Assembly: GCA_030695565.1 (NCBI GenBank)
Contig: JAUYRZ010000049.1
Span: 1-64,000, forward strand
Origin: Archangium sp.
Lineage (GTDB): Bacteria; Myxococcota; Myxococcia; Myxococcales; Myxococcaceae
Direction: 5' to 3'
DNA length: 64,000 nt
In this document: positions 54,213 to 63,522 of the stretch, in pieces
How the letters are laid out: the number at the start of each line of letters is the position of its first letter
Numbering within the stretch: position 1 is the first letter of the stretch
Program-made: the position numbers and the translations under genes
Notes under the pieces: generated by a model
Database searches by the model: none
Told to the model about the DNA's origin: nothing
Seen by the model: the letters and a program-made list of their open reading frames with translations, nothing else

Positions 54213-57200
54213 CGGGACACCCCGACTCGGCCGAAGAATTCACGCAGGTACTCTTCCGGCACATCGTTCTTCTCGCCAGACAACCCCAGCAGCACCGGCT
54301 TGAACGCGAGCGGCACCGCGCCCGGAGCCGGAGGATTTCGAACCGTCAGCAGGAAGCGGCCCTTGTCGAGCGCCAGGTACTGATGACAGCCCTCGCCGAC
54401 GAGCTGATACCCGTCGTTGTAGACCGCGCACTCCAGCAGCTCGCTCTTCGCCTGCACGCCCAGACCCAGCTTCCCCTTGTTGGCGGTATCGAACCTGAAG
54501 AGCCGCACCTCGCCGGGAGCCAGCCAATCTTCCGCGCTCACACCCTCCGCCAACTGGGTGACCGGATCCGCCGTCCACCGCAGAGAGCCCGGCTGCACGC
54601 GACCCGCGAACGGACGCACCAGCAACCGATACGTCCCCGGCGACAACACGCGAACCAATTCGCACCCGGTATCGAGGCCATCGACGCTCAACAGATCGTT
54701 GCCGCGGAACAGCCCGCACACGCCGCTCTCCGCCGCGACGCGAACGACCGCCTCCTTGTCCAGCACCAGCGTGCGATCGATGCGCCCACTCTGCAGCGGC
54801 ACCGCGACCGACGAGGTCAGCGCTGCGCCGGGAACGACGGGAAGTTCGATGCCCATGCGCGCCCACTTCTCGCGACCCGGCGTGTGCACCATCGCGCGCA
54901 GCGGACCCACGCCGTGCTCGATGAGCAGCTCCGCGCCCGACTTCGCAGGCACCTTCACCTTGCACGACGCGACCCGCGTGCCGTCAGACAACGCGATGGT
55001 GCAACGCAGCGCCCCATCGACCGTGGCCATGCGCTCCGAGTCATTCGGCGGCACCGAGAGCCGCACCGTGCCCGGCGTACGAGGCGAGTCTTCGTACAGA
55101 CCCGTGAACGCCACTGCAGGCGCACCACCTTCGAGCAAGACGGTGGTGACGTCAGCCTGGCCCGCAGGAGAAATCAGCACCACGCTGCCCCCCTGGCCGG
55201 TGAGAACACAGCGCCGCAGATCTCCGGTTGGTGCACAGAGATCCATCGCGCCGCCGGCGTCGTCGATCAGCACCGCCCAGGCATCTTTCGGCAACGTGAC
55301 CTCGAGCCGTGCGCGGGAGTTCTTCGGCAGGCTGAAGCGGCCCACGTCTTTGAAGGTGACGCGCTTGCGCCCGGTGGTGAGCGCCTCCGCCTTTTCAGGC
55401 AAGGTGACGGCGCGGCGAACCACGCGCGTGTCGATGTCCTGCTCGCTGGGCGACCACAACCGGCTGGTGGTCTCCATGCCCGCGCGGCTGGCCGCGAAAC
55501 ACGAAGCGTCGCGGCGTTCGCGCACGGCGCCTGCTCCATCGAACGCACACGACGGGCCCGCACGTTCCCCATGCTGCACGCGCGCTTCGATCAGGAAGAT
55601 CGACTTCGCGCCCGCCTTCACCACCTGCACGAACGGCTGCCGACTCAGCGGAAGCGAGATGGCCTTGTCGTCTGCGCTCGCGACGTTCTCATCGAGAGGC
55701 AATGGCTGCGGCTTCGTCCCGACGCCGGAGAACACGGTCGAGCCGGCCTCCAGCGAGACCTCCGGCCCGCACGCGCGCAAGAGCCCTGTCTCCGTGCCGC
55801 CGATGCAGAAGATCTGCGCGCTGGTGCGGTAGCGCCCCGCACGCGGAATGTTCACCGCGCTCGCGCTGTCCCCCGAGACCGTGCCCGCGGAGGCCGTCGA
55901 GATCGGCCGCGTGCGCAACGAGGTGATCACCGCGGCGCTGCCATCGGTGGTCCACAAACGAACGCGGAACTTCTGCAGCTGGGGACGAACGAGCAGCGTG
56001 CAGTCACTCACCCGGCTCTTGCGGTGAATCACGAAACCTTCCGCGGTCTCCAGCGCGCACGACAGTGGCGTCTTGCCCTGCGCGCGCACCGAGATCTCCT
56101 GCACGGCATCCTTCTCGGCGAGGGGAACGGCGAACGACACCACCGCACCGGCGAGGGTGAGCTTGGTTCCTTCCACGAGCGGGCCTTTGTCTTCCACCGT
56201 GGGCAGCGACACGGTCAGCTTCGTCTCACCGGGCCGCTGGGTCTCGCTCTCCAGCAGCAGGGTGTACTTGCCCTTGAGCACCGGCTCCGCGACGGCGCAG
56301 TTCCAGTCAGAGCCGTTCTCACTGCCTTCGAACACCAGCCGGCCCTTCTCATCGAGCAGCCGGCAGCGCACGTCGACTTCACCTTCGGTGCGAAGCCGCA
56401 GCGTGCCGTCACGCGGAATCAGCAGCGGAATGATCGACGGAGCGGGCAGGACCCGCGTCATGCCCGGGAGCAGGGTCGCGCTGCCGAAGTGCAGTTGGTA
56501 CGTCACCCCGACATCACCGCGCGAGTGCTCGGTGAGCAGCTTGTACTGACCCGCGGGCAGGGTGAGCTTCACGCCCGACGGAGGCGGCGGCGCGGCGCGA
56601 GCCTGGGCCACTTCGACCGGGGCCGTCTGGGGCTCTGCCTCTTCACCTTCGCCTTCCGAATACTCGCCTTCGCGCTCGGGAGGCGCCTCCTGCTCGCCTT
56701 CCCCACTCTCCGATTCGTAGGAATCGCCTTCGCCAGAATCGGAAGGCTGCATCGGCGGCACCACCTCGACCGCCTTGGGAGTCTTGTCTTTCTCCAGCAG
56801 GAAGATGCGGCCCTGCATGCCGCCGGTGAGCACCACGTCGAGCTGCGTCTCGCCCTCGAGGTTGAAGAGGAACTCGTCCTTCCCATCGGTGCCGAGCTCG
56901 GCGGTGTACCAGGTGAAGTATTCGACCTTGTGCGGCTTGTTGCCCGTCAGGGTGACCGCAGGCCGCACCCTGCGCAGTTGCGTGCGACGCATCGACTCGA
57001 CGGTGAGCGGCAGCTGCGTCCACAGATAGGTGCCTGCCTTCAGCTCGCGCGTCCCCACGCAGGCCGACGGCACCGCTTCGATGGGCCAGCCTTCGGGATC
57101 ATCGATGCGGCACAACATCGAAGAGCTGCTCTGGCTGCTGGTGCCCAGCTCGTATGGCCCTTCGGCCTTCACGGTCAGCTTCTGCTGAACGAGGTCGTTC

Positions 57201-59473
57201 CCCTCGACGCGGAAGTACTGCTCTCCTTCTCCGGTGATGCCCGCGAACTCGCGCACCGGCCGTTTCGAGAGCGTCATCGCGCCGCGGCCCTTGCTGCTGC
57301 CCGTGGTGGTCGCGGTGAAGAGGTAGCGCCCCTTCTGCAGGTAGGTCTGGATGAGGCAGTTGCGGCCGCGCCCGCCGCCTTGATTCTGCGCCACGTCATC
57401 GATCACCGGCGTGCGCAGCCGGCAGTCGGTGGAGAGCAGGCCCTGCGTGGTGACGTTGTAGAGACCTGCCGCCGCGACGTCGAACATCACTGCCTGGGTC
57501 TGGTTCACGCCGAAGTCGAAGAAGGTGGGCACGTCAGGCGTGATGCGCGCCATCGGCGTGAGCGTCGGCTGGTACGACACTGGAGAACTCAGCGCAGGCA
57601 CCGCACCCGGCCTGGAGAGGGTGAGGTTGACCGGCTGGTCACCCGGGTTGGTGAGCGTGAGCATGTCGGTGGCCGCCGGCACGTTGCAGTCGTTGCCGCT
57701 CTTCGGGAGCGCGCCCGCCTTCAGTGCACAGCCGAACGCCGTACCGCCTGACGCGCGCACGGTGAGCGCTGAGGTGAAGGCGATGGGAACGGTGATGGTC
57801 TGCTTGCCGTCGAGCTGCAGGTGCAGCGGCTCGCTCGCGGTCAGCGGCAGCGGCTGCACGGTCAGACCCCGCACCGCGATGGTGCCCTGGCGATTGAGCG
57901 TGAGCCGGTAGAAGGCGTTCTCCAACGCGACGGAGGGGATCACGCAGCCACCCTTCGCCACGATGGCCTTCGCGCTGGGGTCGCCCTCGGGCGCGATGCT
58001 CAACGACTCCACGCCCGACAGCCCGCCGCTGAGCTGCAGCTGGTAGATGCCGGGGTCGAGCGCGAGCAGCTCGTTGCACTCGGCGCCTTCGGCCTTCGAC
58101 TGGCTCAGGCGCTTGAGCTTCCCCTGATCTTCGACCTTGTAGACCTCGCAGGTGCTCTTGCGGCCGCCCCTGGTGGCGATGCGGAACCGCCGCGACGAGA
58201 GCCCGACCCGCTGGAAGACGTTACCGCCTTTGATCTCGAACCAGATGACCGCGCCGCTGTCGTAGTTGAACTCGCGCTCGAGCTTCTCGCCGTCACCGAT
58301 GCTCGGCACGCTGCGCGCCACGATCGCCGCGATGTCGCCGTTGGGCACCAGCTGCTCGAGCTGACAACCCAGCGGCGCCGAGTCGGTGTCGTTGGGGAGA
58401 TCGTGCACTCCCACGAAGTAGCTGCCCTTGCTCGCCTTGAAATCGAGCCGGGTGGTCGACGGCCCGTAGTACCCGCCGAAGCCAGCCACCGAACCGTCGG
58501 AGCGATACGACGCCCACTCGAGGTGCCCGCGTGTTCCAGGCGGGCCGCGCACCAACAACGCGCTCAACGAGCCCCGGCCGTCGATCAAGGTGCTGCACTC
58601 GGGCGCCAGCGAGCCCTTTTCGATCCGGCACGCGGCGGAGGCTGCACGGACGTTCGCCCGAATCGCCTGCAGCTCGACGGTGGAGCTGGGCGCGCTGTCC
58701 AGCGTCAGCACGCCAGCGAAGAAGTCGGACGGCACCGCGACCGCGAACACGCCGGAAGCCGGCAGCGTGAAGCCGATGCTGTGCTCGACGGGCCCGGTGC
58801 GGAAGCCGGTCTCCACGGTCAACGAGTCATCGACGGAGCTTCCCGTGATGGTGGTGGAGTCACGCCCGTACACGACCAGCTGGTACTCACCGGCCTCGAG
58901 CTGGCTGTCGAGCCACCACTCGTGCATCGGCTGGCCCGGGCGCGGCGAGAACTGCTGACGCCAGGGCTGGGTGGGCTCGAGCCACTCGCCGTTCTTCCAC
59001 AAGCGCACGTCACCCGCGTGACGGCCCGAGATGCGCACCCAGGGAACGCCGCGCTCCTTCATCGAGATCCAGAAGGTGGCCTGCTGACGCGGCTTGAGCG
59101 TGGTCAGCACGCCCGAGCCGGGGATCAAGCGGGGCGCGCTCGCGTTGAGCTCCTGGAACGGCGTGGCCGAGATCGTCACCGGGCCCTTGCCGCGTTTGGG
59201 CGACTCGAGGCGAACTTTGTACTGACCGGCGTCGAGCAGGAGATCGACCTCGCAGTTCGCCCCGCCCACGTTGCCGTTCGTCGCGAACGGGCCCCGCACG
59301 CGATCGATCACCGTGCACGAGGTGCCCGCTGCGCTGCGCGCTGAAAGGTGGAGGGCGGCTGGCGCGTCGAGGGAGAGCAGCACCTCCTGTCGGCCGGTAC
59401 CTGGCACCGACGGCGCTGAAAGAGTCGCTGCGTTGACGACGAGGAAACACAGGGCGGGAAGTACCGGAGCCAT
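54209..59473 (-). CDS. Giant secreted modular protein coupled to alpha-2-macroglobulin
   Basis: 1754 residues from the ATG at 59473, which gives a Sec signal (M-A-P-V-L-P-A-L-C-F-L-V-V-N-A-A-T-L-S-A). The mature protein repeats beta-sandwich modules of about 100-140 residues. Each carries strands such as L-x-A-G-x-Y-x-L/V-x-L and a pair of Cys, resembling pre-peptidase C-terminal domains. An acidic Ser/Glu/Gly linker (about 904-964) divides it. No catalytic motif is recognised. It overlaps the macroglobulin gene (ATGA) and is first in the operon with pbpC. I infer a periplasmic or surface partner of the macroglobulin. Confidence 0.7.
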   Translation of the reverse strand: MAPVLPALCFLVVNAATLSAPSVPGTGRQEVLLSLDAPAALHLSARSAAGTSCTVIDRVRGPFATNGNVGGANCEVDLLLDAGQYKVRLESPKRGKGPVTISATPFQELNASAPRLIPGSGVLTTLKPRQQATFWISMKERGVPWVRISGRHAGDVRLWKNGEWLEPTQPWRQQFSPRPGQPMHEWWLDSQLEAGEYQLVVYGRDSTTITGSSVDDSLTVETGFRTGPVEHSIGFTLPASGVFAVAVPSDFFAGVLTLDSAPSSTVELQAIRANVRAASAACRIEKGSLAPECSTLIDGRGSLSALLVRGPPGTRGHLEWASYRSDGSVAGFGGYYGPSTTRLDFKASKGSYFVGVHDLPNDTDSAPLGCQLEQLVPNGDIAAIVARSVPSIGDGEKLEREFNYDSGAVIWFEIKGGNVFQRVGLSSRRFRIATRGGRKSTCEVYKVEDQGKLKRLSQSKAEGAECNELLALDPGIYQLQLSGGLSGVESLSIAPEGDPSAKAIVAKGGCVIPSVALENAFYRLTLNRQGTIAVRGLTVQPLPLTASEPLHLQLDGKQTITVPIAFTSALTVRASGGTAFGCALKAGALPKSGNDCNVPAATDMLTLTNPGDQPVNLTLSRPGAVPALSSPVSYQPTLTPMARITPDVPTFFDFGVNQTQAVMFDVAAAGLYNVTTQGLLSTDCRLRTPVIDDVAQNQGGGRGRNCLIQTYLQKGRYLFTATTTGSSKGRGAMTLSKRPVREFAGITGEGEQYFRVEGNDLVQQKLTVKAEGPYELGTSSQSSSSMLCRIDDPEGWPIEAVPSACVGTRELKAGTYLWTQLPLTVESMRRTQLRRVRPAVTLTGNKPHKVEYFTWYTAELGTDGKDEFLFNLEGETQLDVVLTGGMQGRIFLLEKDKTPKAVEVVPPMQPSDSGEGDSYESESGEGEQEAPPEREGEYSEGEGEEAEPQTAPVEVAQARAAPPPPSGVKLTLPAGQYKLLTEHSRGDVGVTYQLHFGSATLLPGMTRVLPAPSIIPLLIPRDGTLRLRTEGEVDVRCRLLDEKGRLVFEGSENGSDWNCAVAEPVLKGKYTLLLESETQRPGETKLTVSLPTVEDKGPLVEGTKLTLAGAVVSFAVPLAEKDAVQEISVRAQGKTPLSCALETAEGFVIHRKSRVSDCTLLVRPQLQKFRVRLWTTDGSAAVITSLRTRPISTASAGTVSGDSASAVNIPRAGRYRTSAQIFCIGGTETGLLRACGPEVSLEAGSTVFSGVGTKPQPLPLDENVASADDKAISLPLSRQPFVQVVKAGAKSIFLIEARVQHGERAGPSCAFDGAGAVRERRDASCFAASRAGMETTSRLWSPSEQDIDTRVVRRAVTLPEKAEALTTGRKRVTFKDVGRFSLPKNSRARLEVTLPKDAWAVLIDDAGGAMDLCAPTGDLRRCVLTGQGGSVVLISPAGQADVTTVLLEGGAPAVAFTGLYEDSPRTPGTVRLSVPPNDSERMATVDGALRCTIALSDGTRVASCKVKVPAKSGAELLIEHGVGPLRAMVHTPGREKWARMGIELPVVPGAALTSSVAVPLQSGRIDRTLVLDKEAVVRVAAESGVCGLFRGNDLLSVDGLDTGCELVRVLSPGTYRLLVRPFAGRVQPGSLRWTADPVTQLAEGVSAEDWLAPGEVRLFRFDTANKGKLGLGVQAKSELLECAVYNDGYQLVGEGCHQYLALDKGRFLLTVRNPPAPGAVPLAFKPVLLGLSGEKNDVPEEYLREFFGRVGVSR

Positions 59474-59782
59474 CGGGTGCGGACCGTAACAGCAAGGGTT
59501 GGGCCGCCCGGTCTTTCTCAGCGAGGCAGTGGTGCGCCTGCCTCGAGCGCGGCGCTCGAGTGCGTCAAACCAACCGCAACCTGTCTCAACGCGCTCCCGA
59601 ATCGCCACCCGCCCGATGCAACCGGCCTTTCATCGCCGCAGGCTCGAGCCACAGCCGCCGAGCCGTCTCTTCACCCGACAGCCCTCGCTCCGAGGCGCGT
59701 AAGGATTCTTCGCCCTCACCCTGGCCCTCTCCCGCAGGGCCCGCAGGGAGAGGGAGCGGCACTACGACTATGGGAGGTCGTT
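59474..59782. other. Intergenic region with REP-like element
   Basis: 309 bases between two minus-strand genes. Besides the REP-like element near 59.7 kb I see no gene. It should contain the promoter of the giant-protein operon, but no convincing -35/-10 or sigma54 element was found. Confidence 0.5.
59711..59758. repeat. REP-like element
   Basis: CGCCCTCACCCTGGCCCTC followed by CCCGCAGGGAGAGGGAG, matching the elements at 48.3 and 54.1 kb. It lies just after the beta-barrel gene stop. Confidence 0.6.
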
Positions 59783-60601
59783 TCAGAAGATCAGCCCGAG
59801 CGAAACCGTCGGCCCACCCGTAGGTTCGACGACGGGGCGATCGGCGCTGCGAGACGTGTCGACCCAGCGCGCGCGATAACCACCCCGCGCCTCGAAGATG
59901 AGCAGCCGCAGCACCAACTCACCGCGGGCGTCGACCTGCTGAAAGCCGACGGGCGTGTAGATGACCGCGCCCTCGATCGAGACGACGGGAACGCCCAGCC
60001 GCACCGTGGTGCCTATCGACGGCCCGAAGCGCGCCTCGCGAGAGGTGCTCAGCGCGCTCATGCCCCCGAGCACCCGAACGCGGCTGTGCTTCGTCGCCCA
60101 GACCGACGCACCCAACAACCCGTTCCAGTACGAGGTGTCGGCCAACGGTTCGCTCAGGCTGAGGGGCGTCACGCCGCCTTGATCCCAGCTGAAGAGGAAG
60201 CTCAGCCGCCTGACGTCGAGTTCACCGCGAACACCGATCAGAAACTCGCCACCGGTGCTGCCGTCTCGCGCGCGCATCGGGAGGATCGTGGTGGCCAGGG
60301 CCCGCAGCTGAAACCTGTCGTAGCTCTTCTTCTTCTTCTCGTCTTCGTACCCCCAGTCGCGTTGGTCGTCGGAGAACCGATCGCCGCTGCGATCGACCTG
60401 GCCACCGGAGCGCGCAGCTCGCTCTTTCTCCGCTTGCTCGAGGGCGGCTTGATCGCGAGCGGCTTGTTCGGTTTCCAGCTGATCCTGAACCTCCTGCGCC
60501 TGTTCTTCGGTGACTTCTTCTTCGGGCGGCTTCACAGGCCCCACCGGTACTTCCGGAAAAGCGAGCGACAGGGACGCGGCGATCATGAGCGTGGAGAGCA
60601 T
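59783..60601 (-). CDS. Outer-membrane beta-barrel-like protein with N-terminal coiled coil
   Basis: 272 residues: signal peptide (M-L-S-T-L-M-I-A-A-S-L-S-L-A-F), then a Glu/Gln/Ala-rich coiled coil (about 28-65) and a Lys-rich turn. The remainder is amphipathic beta strands alternating aromatic and polar residues, ending G-G-P-T-V-S-L-G-L-I-F with a terminal Phe typical of outer-membrane insertion. The precise family is unknown. Confidence 0.65.
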   Translation of the reverse strand: MLSTLMIAASLSLAFPEVPVGPVKPPEEEVTEEQAQEVQDQLETEQAARDQAALEQAEKERAARSGGQVDRSGDRFSDDQRDWGYEDEKKKKSYDRFQLRALATTILPMRARDGSTGGEFLIGVRGELDVRRLSFLFSWDQGGVTPLSLSEPLADTSYWNGLLGASVWATKHSRVRVLGGMSALSTSREARFGPSIGTTVRLGVPVVSIEGAVIYTPVGFQQVDARGELVLRLLIFEARGGYRARWVDTSRSADRPVVEPTGGPTVSLGLIF

Positions 60602-60825
60602 GGACCTCGGTAATCAACTGCGGCCACAGCTCACACTGCCCAACGAGCCCACCACCTCCACGGAGTGCCGAGGCGCACCTGAATCAGGGGATTCGCGGGC
60701 TGTGGCGACCTTGCCCCGCTGCGATCCCGGGAGGGCTGTTGTGTCGCTGGCCTCATGGCGCAAGCCCGCTTCACGAGGTGAAGGCACGGCCGATGCTCAC
60801 CGGTGAACGGACTGGAGAAATCACC

Positions 60826-61965
60826 ATGAAGGCACTCGTGTACGAGGGACCCCGCAAGGTCTCGATCAAAGAAGTTCCGGACGCGAAGATCGAAGCGCCG
60901 ACCGACGCGCTGATCCGGATTACCTCCACCAACATCTGCGGCTCGGACCTCCACATGTACGAGGGCCGGACCAGCGTCGAGAAGGGCAAGGTGCTAGGTC
61001 ACGAAAATCTGGGCGAGGTGGCCGAGCTCGGCGACGCCGTGGTGCGCGTGAAGGTGGGCGACCGGGTGTGCCTGCCTTTCAACATCGCCTGCGGCTTCTG
61101 CCGCAATTGCGAGAAGGGCCAGACGGGCTTCTGTCTGACCACCAACCCGGGCAACGCCGGCGCCGCCTACGGCTACGCCGAGATGGGCCCCTACAACGGA
61201 GGCCAGGCCGAGTACCTGCGCGTGCCCTTCGCCGACTTCAACTGCCTGCGGCTGCCCGAAGACGCCGAAGAGAAAGAAGATGACTACGTGATGCTGTCCG
61301 ACATCTTCCCGACGGGCTGGCACGCGACACGGCTCGCGCAGCTGCAACCTGGAGAGTCGGTGGTGATCTACGGCGCGGGCCCGGTCGGCTTGATGGCCGC
61401 GTATTCGGCGACGCTCCAGGGCGCGCGGCAGGTGCTGGTGGTCGACCGGCATCCCGATCGGCTGAAGCTCGCCGAGCAGATCGGCGCGGTGGCCATCGAC
61501 GACTCGAAGGAAGATCCGGTGGAGCGGGTGCTGGAGCTCACCGGCGGCAAGGGTGCCGACAAGGGCTGCGAGTGCGTGGGCTGGCAGGCGCACGATCCCG
61601 GGGGCAGGGAAGTGCCCAACGACACCATGAACAAGCTGGTGCAGACCGTGCGAGCCACCGGCGCGATCGGCGTGGTGGGCGTGTTCGTGCCCGAAGATCC
61701 CAAGAGCCCCGACAAGCTGATGAAGGAGGGTCGCATCGCCTTCGACTTCGGCAGCTTCTTCTCGAAGGGGCTGCGGCTGGGCACCGGCCAGGCGAACGTG
61801 AAGGCGTACAACCGCGAGCTGCGCGACCTGATTCACGCAGGCAAGGCCAGGCCGTCGTGGCTCATCTCGCACCGCCTCGACCTCGATGAGGCGCCCGACG
61901 CGTACTCGCACTTCGACAAGCGCGAGAACGGGTGGACCAAGGTGGTGCTCAAGCTCGCCGCTTAG
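60826..61965 (+). CDS. Zinc-dependent alcohol dehydrogenase, glutathione-independent formaldehyde dehydrogenase type
   Basis: 379 residues. The catalytic zinc site starts with N-I-C-G-S-D-L-H-M-Y (about 35-44) and G-H-E-N (about 60). The structural zinc site is C-G-F-C-R-N-C-x7-C. The NAD motif G-A-G-P-V-G-L (about 181) leads the Rossmann domain. The insert N-A-G-A-A-Y-G-Y-A-E-M-G-P-Y-N-G-G-Q-A-E-Y-L-R-V-P is typical of the formaldehyde dehydrogenase/dismutase branch. GGAG precedes the ATG by eight bases. Confidence 0.88.
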   Translation: MKALVYEGPRKVSIKEVPDAKIEAPTDALIRITSTNICGSDLHMYEGRTSVEKGKVLGHENLGEVAELGDAVVRVKVGDRVCLPFNIACGFCRNCEKGQTGFCLTTNPGNAGAAYGYAEMGPYNGGQAEYLRVPFADFNCLRLPEDAEEKEDDYVMLSDIFPTGWHATRLAQLQPGESVVIYGAGPVGLMAAYSATLQGARQVLVVDRHPDRLKLAEQIGAVAIDDSKEDPVERVLELTGGKGADKGCECVGWQAHDPGGREVPNDTMNKLVQTVRATGAIGVVGVFVPEDPKSPDKLMKEGRIAFDFGSFFSKGLRLGTGQANVKAYNRELRDLIHAGKARPSWLISHRLDLDEAPDAYSHFDKRENGWTKVVLKLAA

Positions 61966-61981
61966 TCGGGGAGCGGGGCCG

Positions 61982-63445
61982 CTACTCCACCACTGCCGTC
62001 AGCTGGAACGCGCCGCCCGCGAGATCGAACGAATCGACCACCACCAGGTAATCACCTGCCGGCAGATCCTCGATCACCAGCTGCGAAGCACCGGCCGCCC
62101 CCGGAAAGTCATCCGAGCAGCCCAGGGCATCGCGCGAATCATTCGGGCACTCCGGCATCACGTAGAGCGTGGTGTCGAAGCTGGTGCCCGCACCGGCAGT
62201 GCTCAACGTCACCTTCGTCGCACGCTCGGTCAGGCGCAGCTTCACCACCGCCTCCGGCCGGCCCTTCGGATCATTGGTCGAACACCCCGAAGGCGCATCC
62301 CACAAGCTGCCGCCTTCCGCGAAGCCGGTGACCATGCCGCCCGCCAGCAGAATCGGAGCGGCGGTGCACTGCGCCGTGCGCAGCGGGCTCGCCGTCGCGC
62401 ACTTGTTGGTCGCGCCCGGAATGCCCGGTGAACAGGTCAGGTTCGGCGCACACGTGTCGAACCCGCGGATGTCGCAGGCCTGCCCTGCGTTGCGCACGGG
62501 GATGGCCATCGGCGCCGCGATCTTCGGAGTGCCCGCGTGACCTGCCCCGTCGCTGGGAATCGCCACCAACTTCGGCACCTGCACATCGAGCCCTTCGCCC
62601 GACTGCAGGCGCAGGAAGAACGCGCCATCGACCGCCAACTCGAGCGCATCGTGATCGAACGATGAGAGATCCGGCGTGCCATCACCATCGGAGTCGATGG
62701 AGATCGGCGCGCCGCTCGCGTTCTGAAACTGGAAACGAATCGTCGCCAGATCGTCTTCAGGCTCGGTGCCCTCGATCAAGATGGTCGGGCCGCCCGTCGC
62801 GTTCCGGTAGAACGCCAGCCGGCCAATCTGCGGCGCGAGGCCTTCTGCACAGACGCTCGGAGTACCGCGGCACCCCAGCCCCGGTTCACATCGATCTTCC
62901 ACGAAGGTCGAGTCGCAGTTTTCACCCATCGCCCGAACGAGCTGATCGGTGACTGACACCACCTGCTCGTCGGACTGCAGGCCCGACGCGTCGACCAGCG
63001 ACACGCCCACCTGCATCACCTCAGCGGAGCGCGCGAACACGCTGCGAATCGTCACGCTGCCAGTCACCACCTCGGTGACCCACTTCTTGTTGTCGATCAA
63101 CACAGAGCCTTCCGACGCTTCAGCCAGGCCGTCGTGGTTGGTGTCGATGGCCAGCACCTGACCGCCGCTCGCATCCAGCAGCCGCACGAAGACGGCGACG
63201 GCGTCGAGGTTGCGATCCTTACCCTTCACCGCGATGCGCAGATCCCTGCCGGTTCGGCCCGAGACGCGCGCGTCGGCCAGGGTCAGCTGCGGCGGGTATG
63301 CCGTGCCTCCGTCGACCGTCACCACCGTCGAGCTGCCTGCATCACTCTCGGTGCCACTGACACTGCCGTCGCTGCCACCGCCGGAGATCACCGGACACCC
63401 CGTGAGCACTGCGCCGACCATCAGCCCTGCCATCACGAACCGCAT
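61982..63445 (-). CDS. Lipoprotein with Cys-rich centre and pre-peptidase C-terminal domain
   Basis: 487 residues. Lipobox V-L-T-G-C (Cys17), then a Gly/Ser/Asp linker typical of myxobacterial lipoproteins. Two beta-domains with E-F-hand-like D-S-D-G-D-G-T-P-D follow, then Cys-rich segments (C-E-P-G-L-G-C, C-A-P-N-L-T-C). The C-terminal pre-peptidase-type domain reads T-S-F-D-T-T-L-Y-V through L-P-A-G-D-Y-L-V-V-V-D. Function unknown. Confidence 0.7.
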   Translation of the reverse strand: MRFVMAGLMVGAVLTGCPVISGGGSDGSVSGTESDAGSSTVVTVDGGTAYPPQLTLADARVSGRTGRDLRIAVKGKDRNLDAVAVFVRLLDASGGQVLAIDTNHDGLAEASEGSVLIDNKKWVTEVVTGSVTIRSVFARSAEVMQVGVSLVDASGLQSDEQVVSVTDQLVRAMGENCDSTFVEDRCEPGLGCRGTPSVCAEGLAPQIGRLAFYRNATGGPTILIEGTEPEDDLATIRFQFQNASGAPISIDSDGDGTPDLSSFDHDALELAVDGAFFLRLQSGEGLDVQVPKLVAIPSDGAGHAGTPKIAAPMAIPVRNAGQACDIRGFDTCAPNLTCSPGIPGATNKCATASPLRTAQCTAAPILLAGGMVTGFAEGGSLWDAPSGCSTNDPKGRPEAVVKLRLTERATKVTLSTAGAGTSFDTTLYVMPECPNDSRDALGCSDDFPGAAGASQLVIEDLPAGDYLVVVDSFDLAGGAFQLTAVVE

Positions 63446-63522
63446 GAAAGACCCCCTTCAGTTTTGAAACGAAAACGAGGGGCAGGCAGTGGTGCCCGCC
63501 CCCCGGTCAATCGAACTTCAGC

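Noticed and set aside
54383-57751. Open frame of 1122 codons on the plus strand
   Set aside because: It is antisense to the giant secreted protein, has the His/Arg/Pro-rich composition typical of high-GC shadow frames, and resembles no family.
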